DNA of 64,000 nt from Fimbriimonas sp. (GTDB lineage: Bacteria > Armatimonadota > Fimbriimonadia > Fimbriimonadales > Fimbriimonadaceae). The stretch is taken from assembly GCA_031292555.1 (NCBI GenBank), contig JARLGV010000017.1:21093-85092 (forward strand). Direction: 5' to 3'. How positions within the stretch are numbered: the first letter of the stretch is position 1; each line of letters starts with the position of its first letter. The notes below the pieces were generated by a model. The model was not told the origin of the DNA. It saw only the letters and a program-made list of their open reading frames with translations, and did no database searches. Below are positions 49,725 to 56,498 of this stretch, one piece after another. The position numbers were made by a program, and so were the translations under genes.

Positions 49725-52412
49725 ATGAGTCTGGTGTTGCTTCTGGCAGCGATGACCGCTGCAAATCTGTCATACGCAAATACGAGTGGAAAGGCGGTTG
49801 AAACGCCTCTCTTCCCGTTCGTCTTGCCTTGGAACGACTCTTCGCCTGGGATTACGAACCTGAGCGGGCGACTGAGCGCGCCAGCCGGACGATCGGGCCA
49901 TATTCGCGCCGGCACAGATGGCCACCTCTACTCGGGCTCTGCTCGGATTCGATTCTTCGGGGTCGACCTCGCGTTCAGTGCGGCGCTTCCCAGCCACTCC
50001 GACGCCGAGCAGATCGCGGCTCGCATGGCGAAGTTCGGTGTCAACATCGTCCGCTTCCACATCGTAGACGCGAGCCGCTTCCCAGACGGATTGCTCGCGC
50101 GAGATGGCAAGGACACCCGACATTTCGATCCCGAGGGCCTCGACCGGTACGACTATTTCGTAGCCCAACTCAAGAAGCACGGCATCTATGCCAACCTGAA
50201 TCTGCTCAACTACCGCCCTATCGGCTCTGCAGACGGCCTCCCGGCCGAGATAGACTCGTTGACCACAGGCTCAAGTCAGCCTCGGCATGCGATCGGCTTC
50301 TTCGACAGGGCCGTTCTGGAGCTCCAGAGGGAGTACGCGCGAAATCTGCTCACCCATCGGAACGCCTACACCGGTCATCGATACGTGGACGAGCCCAGCG
50401 TCGCGTTCGTGGAGATCAATAACGAGAATGGACTCTTGCAGGCGTGGCTTTCTGGCTGGCTGGATTCACTCCCCAAAGTCTTCGCGCTGCAGCTTCGTGG
50501 CCGTTGGAATGCATGGCTGAGGCAGCGCTATGGCACGGACAACCGCCTCAAAGAGGCCTGGCATGTTGCTTCCGAGCCGCTCGGCGCGGAAATGCTTTCG
50601 CCGGGCAAACCAGGCGAGTGGGACGGCTGGCAACTCCAGAAGAATGCCGGAGCGGATGGCGCGGTAGCCTCGGACAGAGATTTTCCGGAGGCGATTCGCA
50701 GCCGGGATCCGGGCGGGGAATCCCTGCGGATCGCGAGCATCCGGCTCGGAACGGAGTCTTGGCACCTGCTCTTGAACCGGCCTGGTTTCGGGGTCCGCGC
50801 CGACCACACGTACACGCTATCGTTCTGGGCCAAAGCCGATTCAGGCTGCAATCTAGGTGCGTCCATCTACCAGACCGTGGCCCCTTACGGCTCTCTCGGG
50901 CTATCGCGCAACATTGAGATCGGACCGACATGGAAGAGGTATAGCTACTCGTTCTCCGCGACCCAGGACGATCCCGTTGCGCGTGTCACTTTCGGCGACT
51001 TCGCGGGGCACTTGGGAACGTACTGGATCGCGGGAGTCTCCCTTCGTCCCGGACGTCCCTTGGGCCTGCATGAAGACGAGAGCCTGACTGATGGGACGAT
51101 TCCGAGCTTTACCCTGAGCTCTGGAGGCGAACGGTCGATGCAGGCGCAGAGCGACTGGCGCCGGTTCCTGTGGGAAACGGAGGATCGGTACTGGCAAGGG
51201 ATGGCCGGCTATCTGAAGCACGACCTGGGTGTCAAGTCGCTGGTGATCGGAACGGCGGTTGGGTGCAGTACGCCGGTCATCATGTCGGGGCTCGACGTGG
51301 TTGACGCCCACGCCTACTGGGAGCACCCGCGCTTTCCCGGAACCCCTTGGGACCAGGACAACTGGTACACCGAGCAGCGGTCGATGGTCAACGAGCACGG
51401 CGGAACGCTTCCCGGTCTCGCGCTAAAGCGCGTTCTCGGCAAGCCACGCGCGATCACCGAGTTCTGCAATCCGGAGCCGAACGGTTTCGGCGTCGAGGGG
51501 TACTTGCTGCTGGCCGCGTACGCCGCATTTCAAGACTGGGACTATATCTCGATGTCCCGCTACGCCCAGAAGAACGACTGGGATATTCGCCGATTTCGAG
51601 GCTTTTTCGACATCGACCAGCATCCCGCCAAGATGGCCACGCTGATTCCCGCTTCACTCCTGTTCCGACGTGCAGACGTCCGGCCTGCTCGCCAACTCGT
51701 CAGCGTCGACTTCGACGAGGACCGCGAGGTCAACCTGCTGGCTTCGAGCCACGCTTGGGATCTGGTGGACGCCGGCACGGCCGGAATCTCTCCCGAGACG
51801 TCCCTGGTCCACCGGGTAGGAATCGCTGCCCGGCGGTCGACTGCCGGTACGGCATCGAGCCTCCGGTCATCCGAACCTACCCCAACAAAGCCGGGCCTGA
51901 CCCATTTCGTCTCCGATACCGGCGAGCTCTGCTGGGACCTGAGTTCCCCGAAACGGGGCGTCGTTACCGTGAACACGCCAGAGAGCAAGGCCGTGATCGG
52001 TTATGCCTTCGGTCGGCGATTCGATCTCGGCGGGGTCGCGATCGAGCCGGGCAACACGCGCCAGGACGGTTGGAGCGCGATCACCTTAACCGCGATATCA
52101 GGTTCGATCCACTCAGGACCGGCACGTTTGCTGATAACCGCGACCGGAATCGTCGAGAACACGAATATGGGCTGGAAGAACGCGGCGCACACAACGGTCG
52201 GCCGCGACTGGGGCAAAGCGCCAACCTTGGCCGAAGGGATCCCGGCGCGATTCGTCATCCCCGTGCCTCTCGATCGAGTCCAGGCATGGGCCCTCGACGA
52301 GCGTGGCCAGCGCCGCGAACGCCTTCCGGTGGCAGCTGTGTCGCCAAAAAGCGCCACCCTCGCCATCGGCCCCCGCTGGCACACCCTATGGTACGAGGTG
52401 GACATTCGGTAA
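49725..52412 (+). CDS. Large GH5-like glycoside hydrolase with an internal carbohydrate-binding module
   Basis: 895 residues from the ATG at 49725, which follows GAGGAGG; the frame back to 49578 is repeat DNA. Signal peptide (SLVLLLAAMTAANLSYA). The TIM-barrel part begins with RIRFFGVDLAF and MAKFGVNIVRFHIVDASRF; the general acid fits Glu234 in FVEINNENG (N-E after beta-4); the nucleophile is probably the Glu in AITEFCNPEPNGFG. Between them sits an inserted beta-sandwich of the CBM4/9 kind (SWHLLLNRPGFGVRADHTYTLSFWAKADS..., RYSYSFSATQDDP). A beta-rich C-terminal domain follows. The family is GH-clan A, most like GH5; substrate is unknown. It is exported. Confidence 0.78.
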   Translation: MSLVLLLAAMTAANLSYANTSGKAVETPLFPFVLPWNDSSPGITNLSGRLSAPAGRSGHIRAGTDGHLYSGSARIRFFGVDLAFSAALPSHSDAEQIAARMAKFGVNIVRFHIVDASRFPDGLLARDGKDTRHFDPEGLDRYDYFVAQLKKHGIYANLNLLNYRPIGSADGLPAEIDSLTTGSSQPRHAIGFFDRAVLELQREYARNLLTHRNAYTGHRYVDEPSVAFVEINNENGLLQAWLSGWLDSLPKVFALQLRGRWNAWLRQRYGTDNRLKEAWHVASEPLGAEMLSPGKPGEWDGWQLQKNAGADGAVASDRDFPEAIRSRDPGGESLRIASIRLGTESWHLLLNRPGFGVRADHTYTLSFWAKADSGCNLGASIYQTVAPYGSLGLSRNIEIGPTWKRYSYSFSATQDDPVARVTFGDFAGHLGTYWIAGVSLRPGRPLGLHEDESLTDGTIPSFTLSSGGERSMQAQSDWRRFLWETEDRYWQGMAGYLKHDLGVKSLVIGTAVGCSTPVIMSGLDVVDAHAYWEHPRFPGTPWDQDNWYTEQRSMVNEHGGTLPGLALKRVLGKPRAITEFCNPEPNGFGVEGYLLLAAYAAFQDWDYISMSRYAQKNDWDIRRFRGFFDIDQHPAKMATLIPASLLFRRADVRPARQLVSVDFDEDREVNLLASSHAWDLVDAGTAGISPETSLVHRVGIAARRSTAGTASSLRSSEPTPTKPGLTHFVSDTGELCWDLSSPKRGVVTVNTPESKAVIGYAFGRRFDLGGVAIEPGNTRQDGWSAITLTAISGSIHSGPARLLITATGIVENTNMGWKNAAHTTVGRDWGKAPTLAEGIPARFVIPVPLDRVQAWALDERGQRRERLPVAAVSPKSATLAIGPRWHTLWYEVDIR

Positions 52413-52605
52413 GGATGGGCAGCCCCAACGTGGCGAGACTATAGCAGCGAAGAGCGCCAGCCCAATACCGTTCAGATTGGGATCTTGCCGCGAGAATAGA
52501 GGGCGGAGCTCTTTCCGGATATCCCGCAGGGATTACATATGCTAGCGTCGGGTTGGCGTTCCGTCGCCTACCCGGGGTCAGCCGGCGGTGGCGTACAATT
52601 CCGTC

Positions 52606-52697
52606 CTGAAGGGACGGGCTCAACGGCCGGTAGGGATCGACCAAATGAAGACGAGCATCCGACTCCAATGCCGTCGAACCGTCCCTTACAGGGCGGA
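52606..52697. repeat. REP-like elements downstream of fic
   Basis: Two short hairpin elements: CCGTCC-TGAA-GGGACGG followed by GCTCAACGGCC (52606-52636), and GCCGTCGAACCGTCCCTTACAGGGCGG (52669-52697). The second matches, with one or two changes, a copy at 53888-53916 on the other side of the fic gene, so fic lies between direct repeats. It overlaps the last codons of fic (stop TAA in CCTTACAG). Confidence 0.75.
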
Positions 52698-53804
52698 TCG
52701 ATCCATCGCGAGCAGGTACCCCGCGCTTCTGCCTTCGCAGCCATCGCTTACGAGAATGCCCTTGTCGACTAGATCGTCGATGTCGCGAAAGGCGGTCATT
52801 GGGGCACACTTGCCCATCGCCGCCCACTTGCGCTTGGTCATCTTCCCTTCGAACCCCATAAGCATGCGTTCGACGATCTTTCGTTGACGCTCGTTTAGCT
52901 CTTTGTCCTTATGGACGAGCCAGAAGCGGTTCCTGAACATCGCTCCCGAAACCGTTTCCAGGGCCGAGGCGAGCGCCCTATCCAGGCACCCCAAATACCA
53001 TTCCAGCCAGCCTGTGTAATCCAACGAACCTCGCTGAGCCGATTTGAGCGCGTCGTAGTACGCGGATCGATCCTTACGGATCTGGGCGGAGACGCTATAG
53101 CAACGATAACGCCGTTGGTCGGCCCGAGCGAGCGCCATGTCCAGAATGGCGCGTCCGATCCGGCCGTTTCCATCGCTGAACGGGTGGATCGTCACGAACC
53201 ATAGGTGGGCGATTCCCGCCTTGAGAATGTCGCTCGCCTCCTTGCCGTTCTCGAACCAATCGAGGAATGCCCGCATCTCTTTTGCAAGGAGCGTGGCCGG
53301 AGGCGCCTCGAAATGCACGGTTTCCCTTGGCGACATCGCGCTGGAGACGACCTGCATCGGTCCGTTGGCGTCATCGCGCCATTGTCCAACCCGTATCGGC
53401 CCGAACTCACTCCTTCCGGACGGAAAGAGGGCTCCGTGCCAGTCGAACAGCCGGCCCTCGTCGAGCGGTAATTGGCATCGCTCACTCGCATCCATGGCCA
53501 TTTGGACGACGCCTTCCACGAAGTGGTCTCCGCTCGGAACCCCTCCTACGCTCATACCGAGTCGCCGGGCCACCGAGGATCGCACTTCCTCAAGGTCCAG
53601 TCGCTCCCCCTCGATCTCGCTTGACTTGACGACCTCCGCCGCGATCGCGTTGAGCTTCGCATCCTGAAGGTCATCAAACCCGAGCGCCTCCAGCCTGCCG
53701 AAGAGCCGCCCTTGTTGCACAAGCACGTTCGAAAGCGCAGGCGTCAACGCCCGAAGATCGTAGTCGTAGAGGGGCCAATCGGGAAGTTGATAGATATAGG
53801 CCAT
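52686..53804 (-). CDS. Fic family protein with C-terminal winged helix
   Basis: 372 residues. Transfers AMP (or another nucleotide part) onto a protein hydroxyl. Domains: N-terminal DUF4172-like region (YIYQLPDWPLYDYDLRAL...), inhibitory-helix motif SSEIEG at 61-66 (pattern S/T-xxx-E-G/N, an intramolecular inhibitor), the Fic core with HPFSDGNGRIGR at 207-218, and a C-terminal winged helix (about 300-372, LNERQRKIVERMLMGFEGKMTKRKWAAMGKCAPMTAFRDIDDLVDKGIL). All Fic active-site residues are present, so it is probably active but self-inhibited. The winged helix may bind the palindrome that ends 11 bp from its start codon. Confidence 0.92.
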   Translation of the reverse strand: MAYIYQLPDWPLYDYDLRALTPALSNVLVQQGRLFGRLEALGFDDLQDAKLNAIAAEVVKSSEIEGERLDLEEVRSSVARRLGMSVGGVPSGDHFVEGVVQMAMDASERCQLPLDEGRLFDWHGALFPSGRSEFGPIRVGQWRDDANGPMQVVSSAMSPRETVHFEAPPATLLAKEMRAFLDWFENGKEASDILKAGIAHLWFVTIHPFSDGNGRIGRAILDMALARADQRRYRCYSVSAQIRKDRSAYYDALKSAQRGSLDYTGWLEWYLGCLDRALASALETVSGAMFRNRFWLVHKDKELNERQRKIVERMLMGFEGKMTKRKWAAMGKCAPMTAFRDIDDLVDKGILVSDGCEGRSAGYLLAMDRSAL

Positions 53805-53814
53805 GGCACTGGTT

Positions 53815-53867
53815 CGATTATACGCTCTATTCGTATCATTTTATGATACGAATAGAGCGTATAATCG
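53815..53867. promoter_or_regulatory. Perfect palindrome at the fic promoter, 25-bp arms
   Basis: Left arm at 53815-53839, three-base centre (TTT), right arm at 53843-53867; both arms match completely. Each arm contains TATAAT pointing outward (53817-53822 on the minus strand, 53860-53865 on the plus). The minus-strand copy is placed to drive fic with a leader of only a few bases. No T-run, so not a normal terminator. It could be an operator for a dimeric regulator or a cruciform-type insertion mark. Confidence 0.7.
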
Positions 53868-53887
53868 TATCACGGATCCCGCTCCTA

Positions 53888-54219
53888 TGCCGTCGAACCG
53901 TCCCCTACAGGGCCGGATAGCCGCCGTCTCCCAGTCCCAGGGCTGACGCCACTGGGCTGGAAGGGGCTCGCCCCGTTGGGGCTAAGGACCGGGCTCACAC
54001 CACCGCCGCCCCGTAGCGGGAGAGCCTCTGCCAGCGAAGAGTTCCAGCCCTGGAAACTGACGCCACTGCGCCATCCGGCCCTAAAGGGAACGAGTCAACG
54101 ACATCACATAGGAGCGAGCGCGTAGCCCCGAAGCGGGCGAGACTCTGCCAGGCCAGTGGCGTCAGCCCTGGGAACCGGTCACCGCGCAAACCCCGCCCTG
54201 AAGGGGCGGCCTCAACGGC
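53888..54219. repeat. Cluster of REP-like elements, including a 237-bp block with 20-bp terminal inverted repeats
   Basis: The gap upstream of fic (53805-54161) is filled with repeats and has no gene. CCCAGGGCTGACGCCACTGG at 53936-53955 is exactly inverted at 54153-54172; a degraded copy lies near 54048-54072. Inside, CCCCGTAGCGGGAGAG... and CCCCGAAGCGGGCGAG... are repeated about 117 bp apart, each followed by CTCTGCCAG. GCCGTCGAACCGTCCCCTACAGGGCC (53888-53914) is the direct copy of the element at 52669, and CCCCGCCCTGAAGGGGCGG (54191-54209) is a related hairpin. Confidence 0.8.
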
Positions 54220-54923
54220 ATCGCGACGGCGCGAATCGACAGGTAGAGACATTGATTTTGGTTCACGAATCGGCCATCGACAATGGCGCCAATCGATGGC
54301 AACGGCGTACCCGGAACGACGATGAATCCCGTTCCAGACTCACCATACGTCTTGATGTCGCCGACAAGGAAGCGATGGGCAACCAGGGCACAAAGTGCCG
54401 CGTCGACTTCGTCGATGTTAGCCAACTGAGAGACGTCAATTCCGGCACGTTCCAAAAGACATCCACGGGCCTTCCTCTTCTGCTTGGCCAATACGACTTC
54501 GCCCGCGAGGGCGCGAGCCGCCGCATGCGGAAACGTCTCGAGGCAGATAGGGCCACCGATGTCAACGTTGGGATCGACCAAGAGCGGATGGATAACTTCG
54601 ATCTGATTGAAGAGCGAAGCCCCATTGATCATCCAACCGAAGTAGTTCGTCGGGTGTGCCTTCGCCGGTTCGTGATCGGGGTGGAGAAGCACTGGATGCC
54701 TTCTCCCATGAGTTCCCGCTCGCAAGGACGTGCCCGCCAGTCTGCACTCCATCGGCACGGAGCGTCCACCGCAATCACCCGTGCGCCAGTTCCGAGACAC
54801 CAATCCTCTATCTCGACTGCATCGTCGGAAGAGGTTTTTGCCGGGAGAGCCCACCGCTAAGCGCGAACATGTGACCTTAGTTCTTGCCTCCAACACAGGC
54901 AGACAAAAAGGGCCCTTGTTCAT
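54162..54923 (-). pseudogene. DUF429 family gene with a frameshift
   Basis: The C-terminal part in one frame is clearly DUF429 (AHPTNYFGWMINGASLFNQIEVIHPLL, ICLETFPHAAARALAGEVVLAK, GIDVSQLANIDEVDAALCALVAHRFL, YGESGTGFIVVP). The upstream part lies in another frame (ARVIAVDAPCRWSADWRARPC and GEGIQCFSTP), and the two join smoothly if one C is restored in the CCCC run near 54677-54683. In that frame a TAG lies before the domain and no start is visible, so the N-terminus is also damaged. DUF429 proteins are RNase H-fold nuclease-like proteins of uncertain role. Either a recent pseudogene or a sequencing error. It abuts the REP-like cluster. Confidence 0.75.
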
Positions 54924-55060
54924 CCGGCCCCTCTCATAATTACCAATTCATTTCGCGAGTTGCGAAGTTAGCTTAACCTACCATACCCGCAGGTTCAGGA
55001 AGCGGGTTGGAAAACACGCGGCTAGGCAGGTTCACTCCGCAATTCTAGGAGACGCCTACT

Positions 55061-55669
55061 CTACGGCAAAGCATCTACCTGCCTCCGCCATTCACTGGGC
55101 TGGATATCTGGAACATCGATTGCGAGCGTCGAGGCTACGTGGATAGTGAACGGCTTCACATACCACGCCAGCCGCGCCAGCATTTCCGGAAGGCTCCTTC
55201 CAGCCTTTGCAGACATTCCGTGCAAAGCGGTCGTGACAGCAGCTCCGTCATGGTCGAAGAGCACCTTCAGGTAATCCGCCGGATGGGCGGCAGTAATCCC
55301 CCACGGTGCCAGAGCCTTTGGAGTGAAGTCCTTGACGTTGAAGGTCACAATCGTCTCTGCGCCGCATCTGATAGCAGCAGCGAGGACATGTTTGTCCTCC
55401 TCGTGATTCTCACAAGAAGCGACCAAGCTATCGTAACCAGTAACCATCGCTTCTGGAAAATACTCGGTTGCCGCCTGTATCCGACGATCGGCGATCTCCA
55501 AGGGCCAGCCGAGCCTCTCTGTCCAAGTTCGGCGTGCTTCTGTCCAAATCTCCTTAGTCCATTTCGGCAACAGAAGTCTTGGCTCCTCCGACAAACGCAG
55601 GAACAGATCGGATACGGCAGATTCGGCCAGCACACATGCGTCCAAGAGGACCGGAAAATCCGCCTTCAC
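55061..55669 (-). CDS. PIN-domain protein, probable toxin
   Basis: 202 residues. PIN-fold RNase with the acidic set in order: FPVLLDACVLAESAVSDLFLRL (first Asp), TKEIWTEARRTW (Glu), EEDKHVLAAAIRCGAETIVTFNVKDFTPKALAPWG (two Asp). The extra C-terminal 60 residues (DHDGAAVTTALHGMSAKAGRSLPEMLARLAWYV...) contain a helical extension. It lies 31 bp downstream of a helix-turn-helix gene on the same strand, the order antitoxin-toxin. Probable target is tRNA or mRNA, known only by family. Confidence 0.85.
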   Translation of the reverse strand: MKADFPVLLDACVLAESAVSDLFLRLSEEPRLLLPKWTKEIWTEARRTWTERLGWPLEIADRRIQAATEYFPEAMVTGYDSLVASCENHEEDKHVLAAAIRCGAETIVTFNVKDFTPKALAPWGITAAHPADYLKVLFDHDGAAVTTALHGMSAKAGRSLPEMLARLAWYVKPFTIHVASTLAIDVPDIQPSEWRRQVDALP

Positions 55670-55700
55670 TTAGCCAGCCTCGATTCTGCCATCGGCGCCT

Positions 55701-56165
55701 TTAGGATTCCTCTCGCCCTAGCGGCACGAATCGATCGTACAGGCCAACATGCACCAGTTCCTCAGTCATGGCGTCGAGACCGGCTTTCCTCATACGACTT
55801 CTCTCGCGCTGGAACTCGACAAGATCCTTGAAGAACACTCGGCGATGGGTTCCCACGCGATGAAACGGGATCTTGCCTGCCTCGAGCAGCCGTACCAGGT
55901 ACTGGCGCGAGACTCCCAGGAAGTTGGCTGCCGCCTGCGTCGTAAATGCCTCGTCCTCGTGCATCAAGAAGACCACCTGCTTTTCCCTCATCGCCTGTAT
56001 AACGGATACAAAGAGGTCGTTCAGTGCCTTGGGAAGCTCAAGGACATCACCGCTCGGGCTCAGGAGTACCGGGCGAACGTCTGAAGTCAGTGCACGTTCG
56101 AATTTGGCTCTTTCCTCCGGCCCGATATCGGACGGACCGACGCGGTTCTCTTGCAGCGTACTCAT
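55701..56165 (-). CDS. HTH (excisionase-type) antitoxin
   Basis: 154 residues from the ATG at 56165; the GTG at 56183 is possible, but the ATG has AGAAG just upstream and a CATAAT box before it. The centre is an excisionase/MerR-like HTH (DEAFTTQAAANFLGVSRQYLVRLLEAGKIPFHRVGTHRRVFFKDLVEFQRERSRMRKAGLDAMTEE), a group found next to PIN toxins. The N-terminal part (ALNDLFVSVIQAMREKQVVFLM) is helical. It probably binds its own promoter and neutralises the PIN protein. Confidence 0.83.
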   Translation of the reverse strand: MSTLQENRVGPSDIGPEERAKFERALTSDVRPVLLSPSGDVLELPKALNDLFVSVIQAMREKQVVFLMHEDEAFTTQAAANFLGVSRQYLVRLLEAGKIPFHRVGTHRRVFFKDLVEFQRERSRMRKAGLDAMTEELVHVGLYDRFVPLGREES

Positions 56166-56183
56166 TCTTCTATTATGAGCCAC

Positions 56184-56498
56184 AAACGCTACAAACGCAC
56201 CTCAAAAAGTGGAAGGCAAGGTGGCGATTGGCATTAAGCCAGGCGATTTTGGCCATTCCGCTCCAAAGCTCCATGGCGGACGTGTGCGGACATCTCCATT
56301 GGCGGGTCACCGAATTGTCAATATGGACGCGATCGGCGGGGACAAACGAAACTGGTCCCCGTATCCGCCTGTCCCGTGACCCTGGCGATCTCTTGCGCTG
56401 CCACGGAGGCAGCGGCTACGGGGGCTGCGGATGAGGGGCAGTTGCGTGGAATGCTGACCATTGGCAATCTGTCCCCTGTCCGCCTGTCCTGTTGGGCT
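56184..56498. other. Gap of about 315 bp with no gene
   Basis: Between the antitoxin and the end of the GH3 gene. I see no coding frame, tRNA or clear hairpin terminator. A short imperfect direct repeat (GTATCCGCCTGTCCCGTG and CTGTCCGCCTGTCCTGTT) occurs, perhaps a remnant of repeat elements. Confidence 0.4.

Noticed and set aside
49061..49915. 284-residue minus-strand frame and similar frames through the repeats
   Set aside because: They consist of repeat sequence (WTFGVPLIGPLSVASRHLPLG) translated by chance, with no start region or domain.
53815..53867. Terminator reading of the palindrome
   Set aside because: No T-run on either side and no gene ends nearby; placed at a promoter instead.
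54156..54860. 234-residue plus-strand frame
   Set aside because: Antisense to the DUF429 remnant, whose motifs are recognisable on the minus strand.
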